Assembly: GCA_037367405.1 (NCBI GenBank)
Contig: JAZKJV010010762.1
Coordinates: 682,001-746,000, forward strand
Reading direction: 5' to 3'
Source of the DNA: Ottelia alismoides
Lineage: Eukaryota; Streptophyta; Magnoliopsida; Alismatales; Hydrocharitaceae
DNA length: 64,000 nucleotides
This document shows positions 12,388 to 23,495 of this stretch, in pieces; position 1 is the first letter of the stretch, and each line of letters begins with the position of its first letter. Under the pieces are notes generated by a model. The model did not search any database. It saw nothing but the letters and a program-made list of their open reading frames with translations, and was not told the origin of the DNA. The translations under genes and the position numbers were made by a program.

Positions 12388-12394
12388 GGGGGAG
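12386..12394 (+). other. Copia polypurine tract
   Basis: GAGGGGGAG lies directly upstream of the 3' LTR, where plus-strand DNA synthesis is primed in copia elements. Confidence 0.85.
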
Positions 12395-12616
12395 TATTAG
12401 AGATTGCAGAAGATTTATTTCTTTATATTATATTGTAACCCCACGAGGGCTTTTATGTTAAGAGAATATTCTATGTGGCTATTTGTTAAGAGAATATTCT
12501 ATAGAGAATATTCTATAGAATATTCTCCTTTGAGCACTCTAGGGTTTAGTCCTATATAAGGACCCCTAGATCTCTTGAATAAACAACGAATCATCTTTTC
12601 TTATCATCCTTTCACA
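12395..12616 (+). repeat. Copia 3' LTR
   Basis: The 222-bp copy of the LTR at 7502-7721 starts TATTAG (mutated TG) and ends TTTCACA. Its hairpin arms at 12490-12505 and 12512-12527 are intact. Confidence 0.92.
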
Positions 12617-13003
12617 TTGAGATTTTACTGAAATTATGTATTGTACAAATAGATTCTTTAAAAGTAAACAGGTCCACAAATACAATGTTGCGAGCTCTCC
12701 ATTTGAGATGAGGGGATTCACTCGACGATACAAGGTAAGATGCTGAATAATTACCTAAGTGCCACATTTATAAAGCTAAGTTGGGCATTTCCCTTTGTTC
12801 AAAGGTAATGATTCTATTCTATTTGGAGTTTTATTAATAGTTGAAAATTGGGACGAAGTCAGAAATATTTATTCGGGGGTTGAGATATTATTTATGTTTT
12901 TGTAACTATCAATTATCATTTTCATTGGCAATGTTTGTTGGATTTTAAAGATCGTATAATGTGTAAGAAAGGACGGCAAATATTTTAGTACAAATTTAAG
13001 ATA

Positions 13004-13097
13004 TTTTACATAAAAACACGTATAAAATTGAGATTTTACATTAAAACACTTATAAAATTGAGTTTTTAATTAAAAATATTATAATATTGAGATTTTA
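13004..13097. repeat. 30-bp tandem repeat, three copies
   Basis: The unit TTTTACATAAAAACACGTAT plus AAAATTGAGA is repeated with the second copy close and the third diverged. Units start at 13004, 13034 and 13064. Confidence 0.7.
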
Positions 13098-13589
13098 TAC
13101 CATTATTCCTGAAAATTTGTATTAAAAATAGCATCTCTGTAAAATTCTTCATTTTATATGAATACCCTTCAGATAATGTGTTGTTAAGTAACGCCATCAT
13201 ATCTAGCTTTTTAAATATAGAAATATATTTTTCTATACTTATACTCTTTCTTAACCATTTATTCTTTTAAATACTTCTCAACCTCCATTCCAATAACTTT
13301 TTCCCCACGGTCCATTGCCGTCAATAACTTGATGCTAGGGCTTCATGCAATTACTACACGCTTGTCTTTCAATGCCTTCTCCACTCCTCCACATTAATGT
13401 GTTCTGTTCTTTGAGGTGAAAAGTTTTAATATATGTTCTCATTGAACCTTTATTATATGTATGAAATTAATTGAATGTCAACTATATGCTTGCTAAAGTA
13501 TAATTATAAATAATTTTATCAACAATTCACCTATAAGGTTATATTATAGAAAAAGTTTCAAAATCTAAGATATAAGGAGAAGTATTAAG

Positions 13590-14470
13590 AAATACTTTAT
13601 ATGTATGGATGCGAATAAAAATAATATATATGTATATGTTCCTCTATCATATTCGTATCTATTTTATACAGATTTTGATATATGTATGATTATCCAAATT
13701 AAAACAGATACTTTCCCATATATATTTATTGTTAAATAAGTACATTTAACATAATTGTAACATGTATAAATCATCTAATACAAATATATTTAAGCTAATC
13801 TATAAAATATTTCTTATATTAGTCTTTTCTGATTTGTAAGTTATTTTATTCAGAACAAATTTTAAGGATATTGTAATATAACTTTCATAGCTGTCACCAT
13901 ATCTATCCGCATCTATGTTCACATTTTAAATAGGATCACGACACAATTATTATTTATATTTGTATCTATTTATTTGGAACTTGGGATGCAAATGTATATG
14001 AATATATCAGTATCCAATCTTCCACTATCTATTTTATACATATTCTGACATTAGTATTTGTATCCGTTTTAAAATGGTACGAGTATAAATATTACATTGA
14101 TATCTGCAAACATATGTATCAATTTTCATGTATAAATAGTGTTGTAAATTTATTTTTAACCATATATAACATAATTTGTACCTCTTTTCATCGTATTTGG
14201 TATAATTTTAATGATATCAGTACATTTTTTATATTTATATCATGTGTGTTCTATTCAGTACATCTACATTTAAGCTAATCTATGGAGTATGCTAATCTAT
14301 GGAGTATTCTTAATCTTACTCATATATGAAGTATCTATTTTATACTTGTTCTAACTTTTAAGGATATTATAGTTTTAATGTCTGTCAATATCTATATTCG
14401 TATTTAAAAATGGATAATGATATGGTAACATCTATATCTGCATCTGTTCGTTTGTATCTCTATTTAGAAC
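13590..14470. repeat. Degenerate hAT-interior-like repeat region
   Basis: Words such as ATCCGCATCT, TTTTAAAATGG, ACGAGTATAAAT and CTGCATCTG recur. The same vocabulary fills the hAT element (27.9-28.1 and 54.3-54.5 kb). No clear terminal TAGGGATGAAA is found here, so this is probably an old internal remnant. Confidence 0.35.
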
Positions 14471-15440
14471 CCTTTGGTGCCTTACTTGTTGAGTTCAATT
14501 TCTCTATATATAAGAAATTTTGATTACTATTTTAATAATCTTACTTTATAGATATATTAATATACATTTAAATTAATTTGCATTTCAAAAATCAATAAGA
14601 TCCACTATATACAACATCTTGATGGTTGTATTTTTCTATGCAAAGCATATAAAATAAAGCTATTATTTGAGACTTGAGGAGGCTAAGCACCCACCCACCT
14701 CCCTTTGTCTCTGTCACTGGTTGAAAGGTTGGATCTCAAAGCACATATCAGCCAGTTATCTTGGACAACTTCAAGTTTGATCATGGTCATCCCCACACAG
14801 AGATTCAAAAATCCGAATATGACCATCCAACCATATTTTCATTGCTTGTAAATTATAATTTTGAAAGTAGAAATCTAAATACAAAAACTTGTGGGAAAAG
14901 GGTGAGCATGTGGGAGTTTTTTCATATATATTTGAGCTATATTGTATTATATTGAAGCTATGAATAACATGTCCCTTCCCCTCGACCTCCCCAGCACCCC
15001 GCTTTCCGTCCAGCGCCTTCTTCCATCACCTCCCTTCCCCTAACCTTCCCCGCCATCTGGAGGATACACAGCCCCCGTCCAACGCCTTCCCTTCCCTGAC
15101 CTCCCCAGCCCCCGCCTCCCCTTCCCCGTGACCTCCTCCTTTAGCCCGAGCATCCCTGCCCAGCATCTAGCTCCCCGCCAAGCGTCGCTTGTCCACTGGC
15201 GCTCAGCCCAACGCCGGCCCCCTTACCCAACATCCTGGCTTCCGCTCAGTGATGTCGGAGAGGTTCTCATGCATCTTGACGTGTAGCGGTGCCTTCTCGT
15301 CGGTGTCGCCTTCTCCCATCCTGATGGCCTCCACTTTGGTTGACCTTAAATAAGAAGGGATTGCTCCTATTCCATTACCTCCACGCCTCAAACGCATCAT
15401 GAGAACTCGCAATCTTGTTCTGTAGTCTCACATCACACAA

Positions 15441-18342
15441 GTGATTTGTTGTGCCCATTTTGGAACTTTCAATGTTTCTCAGATAGTAGGGAGCAAAGGG
15501 TTTACGTGCTTAATCTCTCATATCAAGAGGGTACATCTTTCTAGCGATGAGTGTGCTGCTGTTTTGCGGGACGCCATTAGGAATGATCTTTATCTTTATC
15601 TTACCTTAGAAAGGACCTTGAGGGCTCTTGATCAGTGGTTGTGTAGGAGATGCATGAAGATACAAGCAACAAGTCGAGCTTGCCATCATGACAATGGTCT
15701 TGCTCAAGTTACAGATGACACGGGGGTAGTTTAGGGTACATTGTCGGCATCTTGAAACTCCTCCTATTGTTTGTACCTGATGTCACAAATGTGTTGGTTA
15801 TTGATGCTATGCTCCTTGATCGTATTTTCAAATTCCCATCACCACAGTTAAGAGCATTCCTCCCAATTATCATCTTGCTTTCTCTCAATATCTTAAAATA
15901 GCTTTATATTAAGTTATCGCAGGGCCAGGATGCATTCATACTTGGGTGAGATTGCTACTTCTTCCACGATGCACCCTACAGGGTTTTAGGCCTATGAATA
16001 GGCAGGATAGAAGATCTGATAATAGAAAGTCCTTGCAACAACTGCTTATTCTGAGCTCAATCACTATGTGGGGTAGTGCAGATGGTTTCACAAAGTGGGT
16101 GGTGATATTTTGAAATGTGATCTTCCTGAGGCTTTTTGTCATATCTAGAACAACTCCTTAGAAGAGAATAAATACCAAAGCTCCAACATCAGACAATGTC
16201 TTTGCAAAGTGTTAGATGGGCACTTTACAACAGTCTTAAAGGTTTTGTGTTCTTCAGGAGTGGCTCCATATAATGAAGACACCATGAAGACCTTGGAAGC
16301 TAAACATCCGTATAAGCCACCTCCTTCCCTGCCAGATACATTAATGTCAGAGACTCCTCTTACAGCTGATGTAGATACTAATTTACGGTCTGTCAAATCT
16401 TTTCCCAAAGGGACATCATGTGGTAGAGATGACCTGAGAGCTCAACACATTTTAGATGCCCTTTGTGGGGAGGGGTCGGTGGTTGCCACTGATCTCCTAC
16501 GTGTTATCTCCATGGTAGTTAATTTATGGCTAGTTGGGAGATGCCCCTTAAGTTTGACTGAGTTTGTAACCTCTGCACCTCTTACTCCACTACTCAGACC
16601 TGGCAACGACATGCGTCATATTGTTGTAGTTACTATCTGGAGACGTCTTGTATCCAAAGTTGTTATGACGGGGGTGGACAAAGGAATGTCTAAGTATCTC
16701 AATGACTTTCAATTTGGGGTTGGTGTATGTGGAGGAGCGGAAGCCAACTTACATTGCACCAACAGATGTTTGAGCAAGCTTCACAGTAACGGATCTCTCT
16801 CTATGCTTACCGTAGATTTTTATAATGCTTTCAACATGATAGATAGATCTCTGATGCTCTATGAAGTTAGGAAGAGGTGTCCTTCTATTTCTTCATGGGT
16901 GGAGTTTATATATGCTCAACTTGTCAGATTATATATTGGAGATAATCGTTTATAGTCAATCACTGGAGTGCAGCAAGGTGATCCTTTAGGCCCACTTCTT
17001 TTTTCTCTTGCCTTGCACCCACTTATTCATGAAATCAGAGATAATTGTAGACTCCTTCTCCACGCTTGGTATCTTGATGATGGGATTATTATTGAGGTCA
17101 CTTTGGAGGTATCCAAGGTGCTTGACATTATACAACGCAGGGTCCAGAGATGGGGCTTGTGCTGGATATCAAAAAATAGAGCTTTTATCTCCATGTAATG
17201 GACAGAAGATCCGCAAAAGATTGTGTCTCATGGATATTGGGAAGCTTGTGCTTGGAGTGAGGTAACTTGAATGTTTAGTGAGTAGAGACAAAGACTTTAT
17301 TGAAGATCTGGCTATGATGAGGGCCACCAAAGATGTTGACTTAATGCATTTACTTCCTCAATTGGATGATCCACAAAGTGAGATTCTTTTATTACGGTAT
17401 TGTATGGGTAATGCCAAGCTCATGTTTGGTTTAAGGACATGTCAACCGGCATACATGGAACGAGCTGCTATGTGGTTGAGAAAGGGCTTCGCGAAGCTAT
17501 TGAGGATATTGTGGTTTTTGGAGGTCCTTTCTTTAGCGACCTTCAATGGCGAGTGGTGTCATTACCCATCAGACTTGATGGTTTTGGTCTACATTCAGCT
17601 CTTGAGGCTTCTTCATATGTTTTTGTGGCCTCTGGAGCTCAATCGTGGGTGCTCCAAGACCGCATTTTACGAGACAGTGAGATACATGGTATGGATTCTA
17701 ACTTTCGATATGGTTTGGAGGGCCTACGTGCCACACTTCCATCTCTCGATCTTACATGTTTTGCTAACAAGGATATTGTCCCCCCTAAAGTCCATAATGC
17801 TATGATTCCTTTATTCCCAACTGATGAGGCTTATCCACTATGCCACAAATCCTGCTTAGACGCTTTTGGGGAGCATGCAGTTCATTATCGTGAACTCTCA
17901 GGTTTTAAATATAGACATGATTTTGTAAGGGATGTCCTTTATGATGTACTCAGACATGCTGGGGTTGCTTCAAAGAAAGAAACACCTATGAATTTTTTGA
18001 TGGATCCATAAGAGGGGAGATCGACACTCAGTAATATTTGGATTGGTTGGAGAGATGTATGCATGTGTTGATTTGATTGGAGTTTTTCCGTTGGTGGGTC
18101 CGATAAGGGGTAGTTTTATCGCGGGATTCGTTGCACAGAAAGTTGTCTCAGCTAAATTTGCTAAGCATGAGAAGGTTTGTATTGATTATCATGTATTCAT
18201 TCCTTTTGGTTTTGATACCTTTGGGTTCTTGGCAACTGAAGCGGTAGGGATCCTCAAAAGGATCCAAAAAAGTTATGCATGGCAATGTTATGGTTCCAGG
18301 TCTATAGATATTGTATTTTGATGAATTGGATTTGTCATCCAA
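15441..18342 (+). pseudogene. Decayed non-LTR-type reverse transcriptase with zinc-finger N-terminus and R2-like C-terminus
   Basis: This is a relic of a reverse-transcriptase protein that differs from both plant L1 and LTR types. Going 5' to 3': a C/H-rich segment ending GFTCLISHIKRVH (15441-15734) with a second cluster CRRC...CHH; the RT region (16209-17198); a thumb-like region; a C/H-rich segment CHKSCLDAFGEHAVHY (about 17837-17890) followed by KYRHDFVRDVL; and a final part ACVDLIGVFPL...FIPFGFDTFGFLA (18043-18321). The order RT, then C...C...H...H, then RHD, then a later aspartate-containing block resembles the restriction-like endonuclease end of R2-type elements. That reading is inference. 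Stops and frame changes (near 15734, 16953, 17198, about 17500 and 18011) show it is dead. I recognise this type as widespread in plant genomes but cannot name its clade. Confidence 0.6.
16209..17198 (+). pseudogene. Reverse transcriptase core with YLDDG catalytic motif
   Basis: One frame with a single in-frame TAG (16953-16955) carries, in order, GTSCGRDDLRAQHILDAL, LTPLLRPGND, the motif A LTVDFYNAFNMIDRS (catalytic Asp), motif B GVQQGDPLGPLLFSLALHPL and motif C AWYLDDGIII. GVQQGDPLGP is typical of non-LTR and related RTs. YLDDG replaces the YADD (here YVDD) of the L1 copy at 27.7 kb. The aspartates are preserved although the frame is not. Confidence 0.75.
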
Positions 18343-18563
18343 AAGGAATTGATGGCGTAGCTTGTTTCCCGTCTCCCATCAATCTCTCTACAATAGGTTA
18401 GCTATTTAATATATTCGAGAGAAGATTAATAACATGTCTCATGAAATGAAGAGCATAAGCATGGAATCCCCAAGAAAGAAGGACGCAAGATTTTAATCTG
18501 ATCTAAATATTGCGTGAAATATCATTTGCATCATAAGATTCAATCCGTAAGGTAAATTGAAAA
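18343..18563. other. Intergenic
   Basis: Nothing is recognised between the RT relic and the short solo LTR. Confidence 0.4.
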
Positions 18564-18568
18564 ATAAG
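18564..18568. repeat. Target-site duplication ATAAG, left copy
   Basis: This ATAAG directly precedes the TGTAACACCCC end of the short LTR. The matching copy is at 18776-18780. Confidence 0.85.
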
Positions 18569-18775
18569 TGTAACACCCCAACCACAAACATAGTGTCATG
18601 CCTTAAAACTCACAAAGTGTGGGTGTGGTATTTAAGTGGTGGGGATTACTACTTGACAACTTGGCTTAAGCATTTTGGGTGGTTGCCAACGGGTCCATCT
18701 AGGTCCGAACCCAACAAGTTGTCAGGGTCAGTTTTCCTCGATAACGGACCGGGGACCTAAGCCCGGGACGTTACA
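18569..18775. mobile_element. 207-bp solo LTR (or LTR of a small LTR element)
   Basis: It starts TGTAACACCCC and ends GGGACGTTACA, so it is TG...CA with near-inverted termini. It is flanked by perfect ATAAG duplications. TGTAAC...GTTACA ends are common in gypsy-type plant LTRs. It has no coding sequence. The orientation cannot be fixed from the sequence. Confidence 0.82.
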
Positions 18776-18780
18776 ATAAG
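18776..18780. repeat. Target-site duplication ATAAG, right copy
   Basis: This is the second ATAAG copy, directly after GTTACA. Confidence 0.85.
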
Positions 18781-19493
18781 TCATAATAGATATAATCAAA
18801 TTGACAAGAATGAAAACTAGTGATAAATATGTTGTATTCGATGGACAGGAATGAGACAATGTTATAGGGCTGAGCCTGAGAATCAATTCACTCCCAAAGC
18901 ATCCACTTATCCAAAGGGATTTCATGATCGTGAGGTTATGCGTAGTAACGGGGAGTATCGATCTCAATCTTTCAAATGTAACAAAATGGATCTTGACTCC
19001 ATTTCTATAAACGGCACCATTAGTAAAAAGATATAGATGAACTAAAGTGTTCATTCTTGAACATGAGCAATTTAGTCAATGCTCTCTTTTTTCTAACAGC
19101 GTTGTTTATAGAAATGGAGCATAGACACATTTTGTTACATTTGAAAGCTTGAGACCTATATTTAGATTGGATCTATAGATGAGGATCCGATATATAATTT
19201 ATCCAATAACATATTCAATCTTTAAGGTTGGATTTGTGATATGAATTTTGAAAAAAAAAAACTAAAAGCTTGTTAATCCAGCCACACCTCTCCGGTGATT
19301 CACCTCAAAAGTGAGATTGGGCTTTTTAATTATAAATCAAAATGAGGATAAACACGACAATTCCAATGCAATGGTACAAAAGTTTCTAATTAAGTATTAA
19401 AAAAATGTATCGGTGAGAAGCGCGTCGAGATCTGTCAACAGTGTGCGTGGGAGTACAAGACTCAGAAGAATAGAGTGAGGAACCCCTTTTCCT
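18781..19493. other. Upstream intergenic region of the isomerase gene
   Basis: AT-rich DNA with an A-run at 19250-19261 and no gene. The proximal promoter of the downstream gene should lie in its last few hundred bases. Confidence 0.4.
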
Positions 19494-19561
19494 CCAATCC
19501 ATAAATAGCGCGAGAAAGCAACGACCTCCCTCCTCGGTGGCTCCAATCTCGGAGCACAACA
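19494..19561 (+). promoter_or_regulatory. Putative core promoter / 5' leader of the isomerase gene
   Basis: CCAAT at 19494-19498 lies next to ATAAATAG at 19501-19508, about 54 bases before the start codon. ATAAATAG could serve as a weak TATA box, but that would leave a leader of only about 25-30 bases. The CCAAT spacing is also too tight to be a classical pair. Transcription may start further upstream. Confidence 0.3.
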
Positions 19562-21602
19562 ATGGGTTCTCTCCCAATCGCCACCGACTACGACAAGGAA
19601 TCTCCGGTGGATCTCGAGAAGGATAGCACCGGCATTCGCATCGGCGCGGACGAGATCCGTCGCCTGTTCGAGACGCAGAAGGGGTACCTGGACCACTTCT
19701 TCCGCCACCTCTGCCACGACGAGACGGCGCGCTTCGCCCGCGCCCTCCTCGACGCCCCCGGATCCATATTCTTCACCGGCGTCGGCAAGTCCGGCTTCGT
19801 CGCGCGCAAGATCTCCCACACCCTCTCCTCTCTCGGCTTCTCCCGCTCGTCCTTCCTCTCCCCCGTCGACGCCCTCCACGGCGACATCGGCGCCCTCTCC
19901 TCCGACGACCTCCTCGTCGTACTCTCCAAGTCCGGCTCCTCCGAGGAGCTCCTCCGCCTCGTCCCCTGCGCCAAGGCCAAGGGCGCCCGCATCCTCTCCC
20001 TCACCTCCGTCCGCGGCAACCCCCTCGCTGCTGTCTCCCACCTCAACGTCCACCTCCCCCTCGAGCGGGAGCTCTGCCCCTTCGATCTCGCGCCCGTCAC
20101 CTCCGCCGTCATCCAGATGCTCTTCGGCGACACCGTGGCTGTCGCTCTCATGGAGGCCAGGAATCTCACCATGGATCAGTACGCCTCCAATCATCCCGCC
20201 GGAAGGATCGGCAAATCCCTCATCTTCAAGGTCTTTTCTTCCTCCCTTTCCTTTCTTTTCCTTTCGTTGCATAGCTTATTTATGCGCATCTTCTAATCTA
20301 CTTCTTTTGTCGAAGAAGCTTTCATCTTCTTATTAACTAAATTTTCCTGAGAAACTCTACGAAATCTGATCTGATCAACAAACACTAGCAGACACACTAA
20401 AAGGGAAAAATGCACAAACACAAAATTATATAATAGTTCAGCGCAAGGATTTAAATATCGGTTTCGGATATCGTGTGTCGATATCCTGTCGATACGAAAT
20501 TTCGTTGAAATTTCGACGATATTTCGACGACATTTCGCCCATATCGACCACCATTTGTGAAGAAATGACTGGAAATTGCCCTCATTTCGCCATTTCGCTC
20601 GAGATTTCGGTACCTTGTCGAATCGCGAAATCTGAAACCATGGTTCAGCGCCCCTTTCTAGATATGGAGTACAATGAGAGGCAGTGCTAGAGTTACAAGG
20701 TTACTTGAAAAATACTAATATACCCTTTGTGTACAAAAAAATCAATATTTTTGGATTGGCAGAGTTGTCTCCCGACTTCACGGTAGAACCCCAACTCTTG
20801 ATTGGTATGCATTTTGGAGAATTACCCTGAAAAAATGTGTTGTTAAGAGTTTCTTGCAATAAATGTCTTCAATTGTTCACGGAGATGGGATTTTTTGAAG
20901 CGTCCTGCATCAAAGTATTGATTGTAATTCATGCATAGGTGAAAGATGTCATGAAGAAACAAGAGGTCCTTCCATTCTGCCGGGAGGATGACTTAATAAT
21001 GGATCAGCTTGTTGAACTTACCAGCAAGGGATGTGGATGCTTGCTTGTTGTCGATGACAAGCGCCGTCTAATTGGAACCTTCACAGATGGTGACTTGCGA
21101 CGTACTCTAAAGGCTAGCGGGGAGGGTATCTTTAAATTGACTGTCGGTGGAATGTGCACCAGGTATGCTTTGGATTAGAGTGAGGCATGACTTCTATCTA
21201 CATCTGTTCTATGTGCTAATGTGCCTTCTTGGTTTGTAACCCCTTGAAAAACATAGTGACACGAACTTTTTACTGCTTGTACCTCTCCATTAATGAAGTT
21301 CCCTAAAAAAAAGGAAATACCTGGATTTCTTCATCAAAAACCAAAGATCTGACACTAACACACATAACCGGCTTAAAATGTTTTCGCACTACTACGATAG
21401 ATCTCATTTTGCTGACTACTAGAATTTGTATGTTCTGTTAATTAGGAAGCCAAGAACAATTGATGCTGATGCAATGGCAGTGGATGCTATGCGGAAAATG
21501 GAAGTTCCACCTTCGCCTGTTCAGTTTCTACCTGTTGTCAACTCGGACAATGTTGTGATTGGAATTGTTACCTTGCATGGGTTGGTTTCTGCTGGCTTGT
21601 AA
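19562..21602 (+). CDS. SETH3: D-arabinose-5-phosphate isomerase (KdsD/SETH3 family), three exons
   Basis: The enzyme interconverts D-ribulose 5-phosphate and D-arabinose 5-phosphate. In plants this is the first step towards Kdo, a sugar of the pectin rhamnogalacturonan II. Exons are 19562-20230, 20939-21162 and 21446-21602, all with GT-AG introns (GTCTTT...CATAG and GTATGC...ATTAG). Phases are 0 and 2, and the joined frame is 349 residues, close to the Arabidopsis protein. The SIS domain covers about 25-223, with TGVGKSG (72-78), DALHGD (103-108), SKSGSSEE (122-129) and the HPAG segment (211-214) of the isomerase active site. CBS motif 1 is about 224-298 ([10 protein letters not shown]) and CBS motif 2 about 299-349, ending SAGL. 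Exon 1 is strikingly rich in C/G at third positions while exons 2-3 are not. No disruption is seen. Confidence 0.95.
20440..20660. repeat. TTTCGA-rich repeat in intron 1
   Basis: A dense run of TTTCG/CGAAA words (for example GATATTTCGACGACATTTCG) is bounded by TTTAAATATCGGTTTCGG and GAAATCTGAAACCATGG. A related sequence is at 22825-22915. The class is unknown. Confidence 0.55.
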
Positions 21603-22904
21603 GTATCATTCTTTTGTTCTTTAGTTGTATTTTTGCATTACGTGATTCTTTTTAGTCGTCTGTCCGTCTACAAGCACCACCATGGTGGTACAACCTCCAG
21701 TGCATCCAATTGTGAAAAGAGCATAGCAATATCTATATCAATGTTAGTGTGAGCAAGGATATTATGTTTACTGTGATAAGCTTATTTTCTGTATCTGCTG
21801 TACCTTGAGTGGGGATAGATATTCATTGTATACTATCTGTACTATAAATATGTGAACCAGATTAAAATGGCTTCATTTATCTTAATCTGTTTGTAACAAG
21901 AGTATTTAGTATCCAATAATGGTTGTATGCTTGTATACAGTGTGATGTGTTTGGAGGCATGTTAAAGTGGCTCGGTCGTTATTGTCGGTGTGCTTGAGTA
22001 AGATGGGATCAGTGAATAAACCAACTGTTAACATTTTAACCAATATCTATAACTCGTTTGACTGTTGTCCGGGAGGCAATCCCTCTATCCTTCTTTGAAA
22101 GATTATCTTCCTCACTAGATTCCCCTGCACTGTAAATTACTGTCGAAGACGTAGCTTTCAGCCATTTCTAGTTTATTGCATATGGTTGCCTTCACTGTCT
22201 CATTCAAGACTTGAACCTCCATACAGACCCATCCTCCAAATGTGATCGGGTGGGTTGTCGTTCTCAATTGGAAGAGAGAGCTGTCAATCTGTAAGAGTCC
22301 AAAATAAGATGAGCACACACGATTTTAAAGCGTATGTGAGCAATCTAATGTGATGGATGCTCGAGTTTGTAGCCATTTGAGATGTATCTAACTGGAAGTT
22401 CTCACGAATAAGACTTCCCAGCTGATTGATGCTGATTCCTCTTGCAGGAATTTGAATAACTTTGAGAACAATGTAAAATTCGGAGTGAATGATCAGAGAA
22501 ATATCTTGACCGAAACTTTAAGAACGGTCAGATTTCATTTAGGTTTTTTTACTAATAAATCTATATATTGGGACCTGGTTAAATCTCTTCTCTTAAAAGG
22601 ATGGCAAATCCTGGGATTTCCATCCCTGTCCGCTTTTCCTTATCCCTGAATAGCTACCGCTTGTCAGTCGTCATTCTTTCCCAAGGATAAAAAAAGAACT
22701 CACCCTTATAACACCAAAACATAATTCATAAAAAGAATACAAAAACATATTTCTATGCCAAGTAAGCTATCTAACTAAGTTTTTGCATCCTCACCAGTAT
22801 ATTACATAATCAGTACCAGTGTAACGCAAGGCCTTAAATGTCGGTTTCGGTCACCATTTCAGTGACGACCAAAACAGAATTTTGATGGAATTTCGATCAA
22901 AACA
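21603..22904. other. 3' flank of the isomerase gene
   Basis: The 3' UTR and intergenic DNA. No second gene is recognised. A TTTCGG-type repeat is at 22825-22915. Confidence 0.4.
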
Positions 22905-22915
22905 GAAAGAAGGTG
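22825..22915. repeat. Second TTTCGG/TTTCGA-type repeat
   Basis: CCTTAAATGTCGGTTTCGG is followed by GGAATTTCGATCAAAACAG. This matches the pattern and order of the start of the intron 1 repeat at about 20450. Confidence 0.4.
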
Positions 22916-23379
22916 AAAAGAAAGAAAGCTAAACTTTTATGCACATATCTGTTAAAGCTCCTCGGCCACCCAACGTGCCATGGATGCCGGATGGAGGTTG
23001 AAGCTTCCACGTCAGAGACGTAGACCTCCTTGATATTGATGGAGAGAAATCATTTGTTGGAGTAGCGGATGTGGTGATTACTGTACCAGATTGCGGCATC
23101 CTTCCTAATGAAATAGAGCTGTGGACCGTTGTAGGCAGCTGAGTCTCCACAATCCTTGCAGGCAGAGTTGACATGGCCACAGTAGAATGGAAAGCCATAG
23201 ACGCGGTTCGGTAAGGAGGAGCGGGAGATGTTAGAGAAACTTGGTGTTAGAAGGACGAGGTTGATGTTGGTTTCATAGATGGTGTTAGTGGAGGTGTTGT
23301 GGTTGATATCCAAATTTTTCACATTAGTTACTGCAGGTTTTGAAGTAATTGATTGATAACTACAGATCTCGACGCCCAA
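22905..23379 (-). pseudogene. Gnk2/DUF26 domain fragment (CRK or CRRSP relic)
   Basis: Read on the minus strand, the frame 23379-23050 gives the Gnk2 (DUF26, stress-antifungal) pattern: IYETNINLVLL, NISRSSLPNRVYGFPF, then C-x6-C-x2-C (CGHVNSACKDC), then RKDAAIWYSNHHIRYSN. A stop interrupts it, and the same frame continues with FLSINI and later PRSFNRYV, the normal end of the domain. The usual spacing of the family is C-x8-C-x2-C, so two residues seem lost. Such domains occur in cysteine-rich receptor kinases and secreted antifungal proteins. No signal peptide or kinase is attached. The LINE inserted about 75 bases from its 5' side. Confidence 0.65.
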
Positions 23380-23454
23380 CCATTTTATGTCACAAAATTA
23401 CATAAATGTTGAAGCAAATAGAGGCATTGTACTATCTCGGAAATATTTCAAGGC

Positions 23455-23472
23455 AACAATGGTTTGCTTGTT
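23455..23472. repeat. LINE target-site duplication, left copy
   Basis: AACAATGGTTTGCTTGTT pairs with AACAATGATTTGCTTATT at 55983-56000, with 16 of 18 bases identical. The length and imperfection suit an old L1 insertion. Confidence 0.82.
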
Positions 23473-23495
23473 GACAAGATATTGGATGGCGGGCG

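Larger units (their letters stand above)
7502..12616 (+). mobile_element. Decayed Ty1/copia retrotransposon
   Basis: This is a full-length but inactive copia element of 5115 bp. It has LTRs of about 220 bp (7502-7721 and 12395-12616), a primer-binding site directly after the 5' LTR and a GAGGGGGAG tract directly before the 3' LTR. The order gag, protease, integrase, reverse transcriptase, RNase H is the copia order. The reading frame is broken by several stops and frameshifts. The right LTR begins TATTAG instead of TGTTAG. The flanking five bases (ATGAT and TTGAG) do not match, so no target duplication survives. The lineage within copia is not resolved. Confidence 0.93.
12617..15440. other. 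Intergenic AT-rich DNA with short repeats
   Basis: No gene is recognised. The stretch holds a 30-bp tandem repeat (13004-13097). It also holds a degenerate region (13590-14470) of ATATCCGCATCTATTTTAAA-type words like those inside the hAT element at 54.3-54.5 kb. A pyrimidine-rich patch (14970-15230) of CCTCCCC words has no coding signal. Confidence 0.5.

Noticed and set aside
19397..20272. A 291-codon minus-strand frame over exon 1 of the isomerase gene
   Set aside because: It is the antisense shadow of a GC-rich exon. The Glu/Gly/Ala-rich product matches no family, and the plus strand has a complete spliced gene.
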